Below are positions 1 through 7,016 of a stretch of 64,000 nt of DNA, piece by piece. The translations under genes were made by a program, and so were the position numbers. The notes beneath the pieces are model-generated. The model had not been told where the DNA came from and made no database searches. It saw only the letters and a program-made list of their open reading frames with translations. The DNA lies in NCBI RefSeq assembly GCF_002095575.1, contig NZ_MLJJ01000007.1:83022-147021 (forward strand), read 5' to 3'. Position 1 is the stretch's first letter. Each line of letters opens with the position of its first letter. This DNA is from Pantoea septica. GTDB lineage: Bacteria > Pseudomonadota > Gammaproteobacteria > Enterobacterales > Enterobacteriaceae.

Positions 1-391
1 ACACGACGGATTTGTACAAGATGCGGGTGTTTTGTTTTAGCCCTTCGACGTACTTTTCCCACCACTGATCGAGACACTCCTGAAGCGTCAGCTCACCCTT
101 ACTACTGGCAAAGTAGGTTTTAGGGTGGATGCCCTTCGTGTACAATCCGCGCATCTCGCCGACAATGACGCGCGCGTCTTTGAGTGTGGTTCCCGGATAG
201 CGGCCAACAGTGAGGCGTACAGGCTTGCCGTTCCAGCGAAAACGGAACTGAAATGAGATCGTGCCGGTAGGTGTAATGCGTGCGCTCAGACCATCCCCAT
301 CGGTTACTTCAGCTGGGCCGGTATAGGGTTTGCCGTTAATGCTTCTGAGTTTGGTATCGCTGAGCGCCACTACCTTATGTCCTGTACACAT
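1..391 (-). CDS. Tyrosine integrase, N-terminal part, runs off the window
   Basis: The minus strand is open from an ATG at 391 (GTG alternative at 370) to the window edge. The product begins like the DUF4102 arm-binding domain of P4-type integrases: VALSDTKLRSING, then DGDGLSARI, FRWNGKPVRLTVGRYP and LKDARV, followed by the start of a SAM-like core-binding domain. The catalytic domain lies outside the window. The gene reads away from argW, starting about 175 bp from the 5' side of the tRNA. A P4-type integrase usually sits on the 3' side, so a separate mobile element probably abuts here. No strong ribosome binding site decides between the two starts. Confidence 0.8.
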   Translation of the reverse strand, partial: MCTGHKVVALSDTKLRSINGKPYTGPAEVTDGDGLSARITPTGTISFQFRFRWNGKPVRLTVGRYPGTTLKDARVIVGEMRGLYTKGIHPKTYFASSKGELTLQECLDQWWEKYVEGLKQNTRILYKSVV

Positions 392-496
392 TGGTCTAAC
401 GCATTCTGTACTCAATGTGTACGCAAAGGCAAGTGAACGAACCTATTTCAAGATGGTTTACATTGAAACAAAGTAAGATGAAGTGAAAGGTAAAGG

Positions 497-526
497 TTGT
501 TAAAAACTCAGGTTTTCCGGTAGTAT
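497..526 (+). promoter_or_regulatory. Likely argW promoter
   Basis: A TTGTTA -35 at 497-502 and a TAGTAT -10 at 521-526 are separated by 18 bp and lie 40 bp before the tRNA 5' end. Inferred from sequence only. Confidence 0.45.
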
Positions 527-565
527 AGAAACCAGTTCGAACATCGTTGAACTCGTCGAAACGAT

Positions 566-640
566 GTCCCCTTAGTTAAATGGATATAACGAGCCCCTCC
601 TAAGGGCTAGTTGCAGGTTCGATTCCTGCAGGGGACACCA
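566..640 (+). tRNA. argW: tRNA-Arg (anticodon CCT)
   Basis: A 75-nt cloverleaf with encoded CCA. The acceptor stem GTCCCCT pairs with AGGGGAC and the anticodon loop CTCCTAA gives anticodon CCT, which reads AGG. It closely resembles E. coli argW, which is also a prophage integration site (CPS-53) in the same chromosomal neighbourhood. The 3' end here is the attL of the element to its right. Confidence 0.97.
624..633 (+). other. attL core within the argW 3' end (candidate)
   Basis: TCCTGCAGGG in the T-arm/acceptor of argW recurs at 21,988-21,997. A 10-bp match alone is weak. It is supported by a pair of 19-bp arm-type repeats beside each copy (755-773 and 21,908-21,926) and by the integrase gene that follows. 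Confidence 0.45.
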
Positions 641-754
641 TTCGAACATCTCCCACCGTCTTCTCAAGTCTACAAAACCCAGTAAATACAGCCACCCTAG
701 CCCAAACTCATTATCTCAACGTCTATTAACGTCTATTGAAATCTACTCACACAT

Positions 755-773
755 GGGGGTACATTTGGGGGTA
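755..773 (+). repeat. Integrase arm-type site pair, left end of E1
   Basis: Two GGGGGTA boxes with a 12-bp period. The same 19-bp layout occurs at 21,908-21,926 at the other end of the element, and a variant with GTTGGTA boxes at 22,118-22,136 precedes the second integrase. Arm-binding function is inferred from position. It also argues that the integrase starts downstream, at 807. Confidence 0.55.
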
Positions 774-806
774 GATGCCTGTTCAATGAAAAGAGATACC
801 CCCAAT

Positions 807-2021
807 ATGAAACTCAACGCCCGCCAGGTGGATACTGCCAAGGGAAAGGATAAGCCTTATAAGCTCTCTGATGGCGGTGGCCTGTATCTACTGGTTAACC
901 CCAATGGCTCCCGTTACTGGCGACTAAAGTACCGTGCTGCAGGCAAAGAAAAGCTTCTGGCCGTCGGGGTATATCCTGATGTGTCACTTGCTGATGCGCG
1001 AAGAAAGCGCGACGAAGCAAAAAAGGTGATCGCTGCTGGTGGCGATCCGGGGGTATTAAAGCAGGAAGAAAAGCGAGAGAAGGAGCGGGCTGTCGTAACT
1101 ACTTTCAAATCGGTGGCTTTAGAATGGCACGCTTATAAATCTGCCAAGTGGACGGAAGAGTATGCCGATTCAATGCTGGCATGTCTTGAAATGGACGTAT
1201 TCCCTTTTATTGGTAGAGCAGATATTACCAGCCTTACCCCTACCGATATGCTTGGTGTGCTGCAAAGGATGGAAGCGCGCAACGTTCTTCACAAGCTGAA
1301 AAAAGTCAGGCAGGCGTGTAAGCAGATTTACACCTTTGCCATCATTACTGGCAAGGCTCAGCTAAACCCGGTTTCTGACTTGTCTGGAGCGCTGCTAACT
1401 CCAAAACAAAACCACTTCCCTCACCTTAACGTTGACCAGATGCCGGCATTCCTATCCTCGTTAAATGATTACAGCGGTAGTTTGCTGACTCGTAACGGCG
1501 CACGTTTGTTGATGCTCACCGGATTGCGTACGATTGAGCTACGCGCCTCAGAGTGGACCGATATCGATTTCGAAAAAGGCGTCTGGCAGATCCCCGCCGA
1601 ACGAATGAAGATGAGACGCCCTCACCTTGTACCCCTTTCCAGGCAAGCTAAATCACTCTTAGAAGAAATCCACCAGCTCACCGGGCGTGGGAAGTATGTC
1701 TTTCCTGGCAGAAACGATGCCGGGAAGCCAATGAGTGAGGCCAGCATCAATCAGGTGATCAAACGTATCGGGTATGACGGCAAAGCCACCGGGCATGGTT
1801 TCCGGCACACCATGAGTACCATCCTGCACGAACAGGGATACAACACAGCTTGGATTGAAACGCAGCTTGCTCACGTTGATAAAAACAGCATTCGCGGCAC
1901 CTACAACCACGCCCAATATCTGGACGGACGCAGGGAAATGCTTCAATGGTATGCCGACTATATGGATGCGCTGGAAAAGGGTGAAAATGTGGTTCATGGC
2001 ACGTTTGGTAAGCGAGCGTAA
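807..2021 (+). CDS. P4-type tyrosine integrase of element E1
   Basis: A 404-residue site-specific recombinase expected to insert and excise the element at argW. The N-terminal DUF4102 arm-binding domain (about residues 1-90) includes ARQVDTAK and KLSDGGGLYLLV, and a SAM-like core-binding domain follows. The catalytic domain keeps the family residues: Arg in LTGLRTIELR, HGFRH, LAH and the Tyr of YNHAQY near the C-terminus. The start at 807 matches the family's usual N-terminus. An in-frame extension to 753 would read through the probable arm sites. The gene appears intact and lies 166 bp from the tRNA, the normal P4-like layout. Confidence 0.93.
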   Translation: MKLNARQVDTAKGKDKPYKLSDGGGLYLLVNPNGSRYWRLKYRAAGKEKLLAVGVYPDVSLADARRKRDEAKKVIAAGGDPGVLKQEEKREKERAVVTTFKSVALEWHAYKSAKWTEEYADSMLACLEMDVFPFIGRADITSLTPTDMLGVLQRMEARNVLHKLKKVRQACKQIYTFAIITGKAQLNPVSDLSGALLTPKQNHFPHLNVDQMPAFLSSLNDYSGSLLTRNGARLLMLTGLRTIELRASEWTDIDFEKGVWQIPAERMKMRRPHLVPLSRQAKSLLEEIHQLTGRGKYVFPGRNDAGKPMSEASINQVIKRIGYDGKATGHGFRHTMSTILHEQGYNTAWIETQLAHVDKNSIRGTYNHAQYLDGRREMLQWYADYMDALEKGENVVHGTFGKRA

Positions 2022-2761
2022 AAACACTGGAAAAGTAAACAGTAGTGATCTATATTGCACATCAGTAGATGATTTATTGTTCTTTAAAAGCTCGCTCTGA
2101 GTAAGAGCTTTGTTCTTTAAAAAAGGCTTTAGCCTACGTCGTTGAAAAACGAATCGTGTTTTCGTGAATATGACTTCAAACGTTCATCACTTCGCTCTTT
2201 TATAATCTGAATTCTTTGCCTAATGCCGAAAAGGTGTCTGGCCAAATCCATGAATATCGTTTTGTATGTTAAATATGGGTTTAGACGCTTCTTCATGCTG
2301 CAAAGAATTTAGGCTCTTTTAAAGCCGCGGCACTCCGGAATACCGGAAAGATCATCGAAATATGATCAATGTTCACCCGATAATGGGCAAGGACAGTAAT
2401 AATGGCACTGTCAGAACATAGCCATGCACTTTAAAATCATGCGCCCGCTCTCCGCCCTTCTGGAGACTCCATTTGTTATCGGAGAGGGTATTAGTTCTTC
2501 AAAATATGGCGCACATTTATGAAACCCTTTGGTTTCATTTATACAAGCTGCTGCCAAATGGTTTGGGATGTTTCGTCCCTTCGTATAATAGCTACCGCAA
2601 TCGGTAACTAATCAGCATTAGTCGCCAAAAATCAATCTAAATCAATAAATTACCGCACATGTTTATCATGTTGTGGCTTTTACCATTTATAAAATCTGGA
2701 AATAAAAAAGCCCTTTCTTATTAGATGGGGCTTTTTTTATGCCCAAAGAAAAGGAAATGTC
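2022..2761 (+). other. 740-bp non-coding region rich in hairpins
   Basis: No convincing gene lies between the integrase and alpA. The stretch has a 13-bp direct repeat (TTGTTCTTTAAAA at 2077-2089 and 2110-2122) and several small hairpins between about 2510 and 2680, for example GAAACC/GGTTTC, GGGA/TCCC, ACTAAT/ATTAGT and ACATG/CATGT. In P4-like satellites this position often holds regulatory RNA, a packaging site or the promoter of the early operon. Which of these applies cannot be read from the sequence. Confidence 0.4.
2704..2740 (+). terminator. Terminator-like hairpin upstream of alpA
   Basis: AAAGCCC and GGGCTTT form a stem around an AT-rich loop, followed by a run of T. It ends about 20 bp before the alpA start. 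It could terminate a short leader RNA or act as an attenuator. Confidence 0.5.
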
Positions 2762-2965
2762 ATGACTCCATCTAAAAAGTTAGTTCGTCTATCAGAGGTT
2801 TTAAGTAGAACTGGTTACAGCCGAGCATGGATTTATAAACTTATTTCACAAGGCCGTTTCCCTCCATCAGTAAAGATTGGTTCGCGCTCAATTGCCTTCG
2901 TCGAAAGTGAGATAGATGAGTGGATTGATCAGCGCATCGCTGATTCACGTGATGAGGTAGCCTGA
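2762..2965 (+). CDS. AlpA family excisionase/regulator
   Basis: A 67-residue MerR-like winged helix-turn-helix protein of the AlpA (P4 Vis) family. LVRLSEVLSRTGYSRAWIYK forms the HTH and FPPSVKIGSRSIAF the wing, followed by the typical EIDEWI. Members activate or repress integrase and early genes and can act as excisionases. The start has a good AAGGAAATGTC leader. The stop overlaps the next start by one base, so it heads the early operon. Confidence 0.9.
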   Translation: MTPSKKLVRLSEVLSRTGYSRAWIYKLISQGRFPPSVKIGSRSIAFVESEIDEWIDQRIADSRDEVA

Positions 2966-3384
2966 TGGAAATGAAAAACCGCCAATTACAGGCGGCTAAT
3001 CAGGATGGTGACAGCCCTGATATTAAGCCAGCCAAAATCATTAAGCCATCACCCAAGAAACACCGAGCTCGCGTCTACATGATGCGCACGGGCGTTAACG
3101 GCTTCACTGAGAATGAGATCCTCCGTTATTGCCGCTTGTCCAGCGCTAGAAACTATGCGACTGAGCTGGAAAGAAGGCTTGATATACGCCTAGAGCGCCT
3201 CGACGAGCCCAATGGCGACGGCATTGGTAGCCACTTCCGCTATCGCATTACCTGCCGCGCCGACGTGATGCGAGTGATTCAGCTAGTTAATCAAAACGCT
3301 GCCGCTGGTGGGTATACCGGTCTTTCCACGCTCGAGGTTAACGACATTCTTTCTCTCTACCCTGACGCATTCAACGCCGCTTAA
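2965..3384 (+). CDS. Hypothetical satellite protein, putative winged helix
   Basis: 139 residues, translationally coupled to alpA. The N-terminal 35 residues are polar and proline/lysine-rich. The rest (GFTENEILRYCRLSSARNYATELERRL) reads like an HTH: a family of small DNA-binding proteins seen in lambdoid and P4-like elements looks like this. No named family is recognised with certainty. Confidence 0.7.
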   Translation: MEMKNRQLQAANQDGDSPDIKPAKIIKPSPKKHRARVYMMRTGVNGFTENEILRYCRLSSARNYATELERRLDIRLERLDEPNGDGIGSHFRYRITCRADVMRVIQLVNQNAAAGGYTGLSTLEVNDILSLYPDAFNAA

Positions 3385-3396
3385 CGGAGCCTAAAA

Positions 3397-4206
3397 ATGA
3401 GAACTGAAAAAAGCAGATTAATTTCTGAGGCCTCCCCTCAACCCACCACCAGCATCAACGATATTTCTGGCAACGACTTTGCCGCTATTGTCCCGGTGAT
3501 TCCCGGCCAGATTGGCGGACGAGAAAGCAATATTGTGAGCGGAACATCGTTACATAAAGCGCTGGGGGTAGAAACCAGAATGACCGACTGGATCAAGCGC
3601 CGCATCAGTGAGTATGGATTTAAGGAGGGTACGGATTACATCATTGCTGAAACTTTGCGCTCCTCAAATTTGAGTAGCTCAAAATCTCGCCGACAAGTCA
3701 GCCATGAATATTTGACCACGTTGAATATGGCCAAAGAGCTGGCAATGGTAGAGCGCAGCGAGCAGGGTCGCGCCGTGCGCCGTTACTTCATCCAGTGTGA
3801 AGAGGCATTACAGCTCAGCGTGCCGGAAATTGCCGCACAGTATCGCCGCCAGCTTAAAGCTCGCCTGAGTGCCGCGAATATGTTTAAACCGATGTGCGCC
3901 GCTCTGGATGCTGCCCGTGCTGAACAGGGTAAACAGACTTTACACCGTCATTACAGCAACGAAAGCAACATGATTGCCCGCATCGTGCTGGGTGGACTAA
4001 CAGCCAAACAGTGGGCGCAGGTTAACGGAATAGATGGTGAGCCACGTGACGGCATGAATTCTGCCCAGCTCGAGCACCTAACCTATCTCGAAAGCACCAA
4101 CATCACGCTGATTGATATGGGCATGGCATACGACCAACGCAAAGCAGAACTAATGCGGCTTTCTCAGCGTTGGTTGTCCAAACGTCTGGAGGCTGCACAT
4201 GACTAA
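3397..4206 (+). CDS. AntA/AntB antirepressor-domain protein
   Basis: 269 residues. Residues about 40-130 form an AntA/AntB domain (SGTSLHKALGVETRMTDWIK, EGTDYI, YLTTLNMAKELAMVER, RRYFIQCEEAL), as in phage P1 Ant. The C-terminal half is helical and not assigned. P1 Ant inactivates repressor and is controlled by the c4 antisense RNA. A c4-like RNA and an Icd-like gene lie directly downstream here, so an immunity or induction role is likely. Start is set by an ACGGAGCCTAAAA leader. Confidence 0.82.
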   Translation: MRTEKSRLISEASPQPTTSINDISGNDFAAIVPVIPGQIGGRESNIVSGTSLHKALGVETRMTDWIKRRISEYGFKEGTDYIIAETLRSSNLSSSKSRRQVSHEYLTTLNMAKELAMVERSEQGRAVRRYFIQCEEALQLSVPEIAAQYRRQLKARLSAANMFKPMCAALDAARAEQGKQTLHRHYSNESNMIARIVLGGLTAKQWAQVNGIDGEPRDGMNSAQLEHLTYLESTNITLIDMGMAYDQRKAELMRLSQRWLSKRLEAAHD

Positions 4207-4378
4207 ACCAACCAGCCAACCAGAACCCAATCAGCGTTATCAGGACGCCAGCGGCGCCATAGTGAAAGTACACAGTGTGCTATCTAATCGCGTGACGTTC
4301 TATAGGACCGGGTATGAGTCTCCATGCACATACTCAGTTGAGCGTTTCATCCGGGAGTTCACGGAGGTGGCTCAATGA
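4199..4378 (+). CDS. DUF4222 family small protein
   Basis: 59 residues starting inside the end of the antirepressor gene (ATG at 4199). The sequence MTKPTSQPEPNQRYQD, followed by VFYRTGYESPCTYSVERFIREF-like spacing, matches DUF4222 proteins common in enterobacterial prophages. The stop overlaps the next start by four bases. Function unknown. Confidence 0.72.
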   Translation: MTKPTSQPEPNQRYQDASGAIVKVHSVLSNRVTFYRTGYESPCTYSVERFIREFTEVAQ

Positions 4379-5091
4379 ATGCTGCGTCATGGTGTGGATC
4401 ACAGCTGCGTGCAAAGCCGCATTTGGGCTTAGCCAAACTTAGCCAGACCTTAACCAATCTTAACGGCTACTCAGCCATAGATTCGGCTGAAAACCTGTCA
4501 AAACCTGACATGCCGAGCCGTAAGACATGGTCTTACGTTAGTTATGCCTGCTATCACAATCCGTCAAAAAACAGCTTGCTCAGGTCACAATATTCGGACT
4601 ATGCTCAACCTTCACCGGCAAAATCCGGTGACAGGATTGGCGTCCTGGTTATGTTATCGGCGACATATGACGCGCCTAGCGTCTTTTTTTATGTCGTTAA
4701 TCTAACTCACCCATTTTTCAGCGATGCGGTTATAATCCGTGCCGCTCACGAAGTAATGGTGGGCTGGATGGGGGCGGAGAAATCCGCGCCGGTTTCCGAT
4801 AACGCCGGTTACGCCAACCCTGTTCAGTCCACCACCAGTGAAATTGGCGTTTCCGGTGGTGGTATCAAATACCAGTTATCGGAGGCTGCCATCATGGCTA
4901 CTGCCCTCACCCAAGTCACACCCAATTTTGAGTTTCGTTTTCTGGCTCTGTCACGCGCTGACATGAAGGCCAAGCCTTGCCGCGTATCTGTTGAGGCCAT
5001 CAGCGAGAAAGAAGCTCGCCGCGTTCTGGCCCCTCATTTCATCCTGTCATTAGCCGCACGCCTGCCAGTTCAGGAGGTGGCGCATGTTTAA
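4375..5091 (+). CDS. Icd-like (ash family) host cell division inhibitor-like protein
   Basis: 238 residues if started at 4375. The C-terminal about 65 residues (TPNFEFRFLALSRADMK, EKEARRVL, FILSLAARLPV) match Icd-like proteins of P1/P4-type elements; P1 Icd blocks septation. The N-terminal half translates the c4-like RNA segment (4590-4690), so it may be non-coding or rarely translated. An internal start such as the ATG at 4764 is possible. Cell-division inhibition is known for P1 Icd only. Confidence 0.72.
   Translation: MNAASWCGSQLRAKPHLGLAKLSQTLTNLNGYSAIDSAENLSKPDMPSRKTWSYVSYACYHNPSKNSLLRSQYSDYAQPSPAKSGDRIGVLVMLSATYDAPSVFFYVVNLTHPFFSDAVIIRAAHEVMVGWMGAEKSAPVSDNAGYANPVQSTTSEIGVSGGGIKYQLSEAAIMATALTQVTPNFEFRFLALSRADMKAKPCRVSVEAISEKEARRVLAPHFILSLAARLPVQEVAHV
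4590..4690 (+). ncRNA. c4-type antisense RNA (candidate)
   Basis: Three consecutive hairpins lie inside the 5' part of the icd-like gene: TCACCGG/CCGGTGA (4612-4631), CAGGA/TCCTG (4632-4647) and GACGC/GCGTC (4669-4683). The last is followed by seven T, a classical Rho-independent terminator. In P1 and relatives, c4 RNA is processed from the leader of icd-ant and blocks translation by antisense pairing. The layout and terminator fit that family; the exact 5' end is not determined. Confidence 0.65.
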
Positions 5092-5293
5092 TCCCGTTTA
5101 TGAAATTACCCTCAAGCAAGCCGCCGAGCGTGCTCACCAGGCAGAAATTATCTCCCGCTTAATCGAACTCAGCTCAGACGAGATCGGGGAAGGTGATTTA
5201 ACAGCAATTTCAACACTGTTGCGCCAACTTACAGGTGACGTGGCCGCGTTTCTCGTTGAAATGGTTGCTGAAGAGGAGAGCCGCAATGCGTAA
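5084..5293 (+). CDS. Hypothetical small protein of the early operon
   Basis: 69 residues, acidic and mostly helical (LKQAAERAHQAEIISRLIEL and later LTAISTLLRQL). Overlaps the preceding stop by eight bases and the next start by eight bases. No family recognised. Confidence 0.65.
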   Translation: MFNPVYEITLKQAAERAHQAEIISRLIELSSDEIGEGDLTAISTLLRQLTGDVAAFLVEMVAEEESRNA

Positions 5294-5459
5294 CCCGATC
5301 GAACTCATTGACGCCATGAATAAAATCGAGAGCCTGGTCATTGCTGCGCAGTTCCTCACATCAAATGACGACGAGCGTAAAACGCAAAGCGAGCTGCTGA
5401 ACATCATCGAAGATATTGCCCGAAATGCTCAAAAGAGCCTGGAGGGTGACCATGCGTAG
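5286..5459 (+). CDS. Hypothetical small protein of the early operon
   Basis: 57 residues from the ATG at 5286, preceded by a GAGGAGAGCC ribosome binding site. Predicted helical (ELIDAMNKIESLVIAAQFL). Overlaps both neighbours by eight bases, which supports translation. Function unknown. Confidence 0.65.
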   Translation: MRNPIELIDAMNKIESLVIAAQFLTSNDDERKTQSELLNIIEDIARNAQKSLEGDHA

Positions 5460-5631
5460 TTACTTCCAGATTCAAGCGCGCGGACTCAACCGCCGTGGCG
5501 ATACCGTAGCGATAAATTATCAGGTGATTACCTCCTCAAGCGCTTATGCCAAAGCCCACGCGCTGAAAAAAGCACGCCTTGATGGGCTGAAGCAACCTCA
5601 CATCAGTCATGCACGGGAGGTGTTGGCATGA
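5452..5631 (+). CDS. Hypothetical basic small protein
   Basis: 59 residues from the ATG at 5452, with GGAGGGTGACC before it. Rich in Arg/Lys/His (QARGLNRRGDTVAINYQV, then a basic helix). It could bind nucleic acid, but no domain is recognised. The stop overlaps the next start by four bases. Confidence 0.65.
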   Translation: MRSYFQIQARGLNRRGDTVAINYQVITSSSAYAKAHALKKARLDGLKQPHISHAREVLA

Positions 5632-5813
5632 AAGCACAGTTAATCGAATTAAGTGACGTTATGTGCCGCATCCAGCAAGCCCAAACAGTGCTTACTGTCT
5701 GGCTGAAAACAATGACCACAGATGATGGCCTCGTGCCCGATATGGTTGATTCCGTTCTCACGATTCTGGACGGCTTGCCTGACGCTATTGCTCAGCAGAT
5801 GGAGGAAAAGTAA
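5628..5813 (+). CDS. Hypothetical small protein, paralogue-like to the next gene
   Basis: 61 residues. MKAQLIELSDVMCRIQQAQTV and LTVWLKTM resemble the pattern of the following protein (SFAEIDSQAANLKKARAVLS, ILLETM), suggesting a tandem duplication. Coupled to both neighbours. Function unknown. Confidence 0.65.
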   Translation: MKAQLIELSDVMCRIQQAQTVLTVWLKTMTTDDGLVPDMVDSVLTILDGLPDAIAQQMEEK

Positions 5814-6040
5814 TGGCTATTTCATTCGCTGAAATTGACTCACAGGCCGCCAATCTGAAGAAGGCACGCGCCGTTCTATCAATCCTGCTTGAGACGATGC
5901 CAGGCAACGACGTTAACGAGGATTACACCTGGCTCATCAATCTCGCCCACGGCACCGTTCACGACACCATTAAGGCGCTGGAGGCAGCAGTTGATGCCGA
6001 TCTTAATTCTCGTGGTAAAGGAGCGCCGGCCAAACCATGA
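5813..6040 (+). CDS. Hypothetical small protein
   Basis: 75 residues, helical. Its start shares one base with the preceding stop and its stop overlaps the next start by four bases. Resembles the upstream 61-residue protein in the ELD..A..L..A..VL.I.LETM region. No function can be assigned. Confidence 0.65.
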   Translation: MAISFAEIDSQAANLKKARAVLSILLETMPGNDVNEDYTWLINLAHGTVHDTIKALEAAVDADLNSRGKGAPAKP

Positions 6041-6648
6041 ATAACATTCTTAAATTCTCGAAAATGCCGGAGAAATCCGGCTCTTTCTCAGCCGAGGCCA
6101 CCCCTGATGGGGTGCGCATTGGCAGCCGGCTTATAGGTTTCTCATCCATCATTCGACAATTGGATGAAGGGCGCTTCGATAAGCCGATTTCGGAGGGTTT
6201 TGGTGTGATTGCCGAGTTATCTCTTGCTGAAATCCGTGGCTGGTTTCAACCCAGCATAGAGCAGCAGGTTAACGTCTGGCGCTGGATGGTGGCAGGCGTA
6301 TTTATCGTTGAGCAGATGCAAGCCAATGGCACCGTCGAAGTGGATCAGGGTGACGGCACAACGGCTTATGCGGTGCGTTACGTGGGTGAGCATGGTGGCA
6401 TCGTAGTTTATCCGGCAACCGAGCGATTCTCTCTGACGAGAAATATTGAGGAACTGGCGTTTGAGCAGTTCACCCATGACAACCCTCACCAGAAAGCCCT
6501 GATGATTTACCAATCCATGCTGGAAGCAGCCCCAGATGGCGGCATGACGTTATCCACGTGGGGCCGTGATGCTATGACAATGCTCCACGACGGATTTATC
6601 GAAATGCTGAATACCGAAGGTATGCCAGCCGCACCGATAGCGCACTAA
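6037..6648 (+). CDS. Hypothetical satellite early protein
   Basis: 203 residues, acidic, soluble. Part of the overlapping operon ending in the primase gene. No membrane segment or known motif is visible. A mid-region of alternating hydrophobic strands (GTTAYAVRYVGEHGGIVVY) suggests an alpha/beta fold. Function unknown. Confidence 0.7.
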   Translation: MNNILKFSKMPEKSGSFSAEATPDGVRIGSRLIGFSSIIRQLDEGRFDKPISEGFGVIAELSLAEIRGWFQPSIEQQVNVWRWMVAGVFIVEQMQANGTVEVDQGDGTTAYAVRYVGEHGGIVVYPATERFSLTRNIEELAFEQFTHDNPHQKALMIYQSMLEAAPDGGMTLSTWGRDAMTMLHDGFIEMLNTEGMPAAPIAH

Positions 6649-6659
6649 GGGAGATAGTC

Positions 6660-7016
6660 ATGACAATTATCACTAAAAACTTCCGACTTAATGCGCTGGC
6701 CAACCAGTATTCAGCGGCCATTTATAACCATGTCAGGCAGCTGAACGGGGGCGACTGGTTCCCGATGGAAATCAGCGGGCGGAGGATTGAGGTTGCTATT
6801 GTGGATGGTTCATCCGGTATCAGGTTGCTGGTGGACAGCTTTCTGCTGGAGGCATTGAAGCAGGAACATCCACGCTGGGAGGCTCTGGCTGTCAATCTGT
6901 TGCCCCTCTGTATAGAGGGCGCCGAACTGAGCGAGCGAGGGGAAAATATCTGGCAAGGCATGATTAACGACATGAGCGCCACCCTCTCGAATAAAGGGAG
7001 TAACTTCAATGCGTAA
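6660..7016 (+). CDS. Hypothetical protein preceding the primase
   Basis: 118 residues; GGGAGATAGTC provides the ribosome binding site. Overlaps the primase start by eight bases. Soluble, mixed alpha/beta. It probably belongs to the replication module by position only. Confidence 0.7.
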   Translation: MTIITKNFRLNALANQYSAAIYNHVRQLNGGDWFPMEISGRRIEVAIVDGSSGIRLLVDSFLLEALKQEHPRWEALAVNLLPLCIEGAELSERGENIWQGMINDMSATLSNKGSNFNA

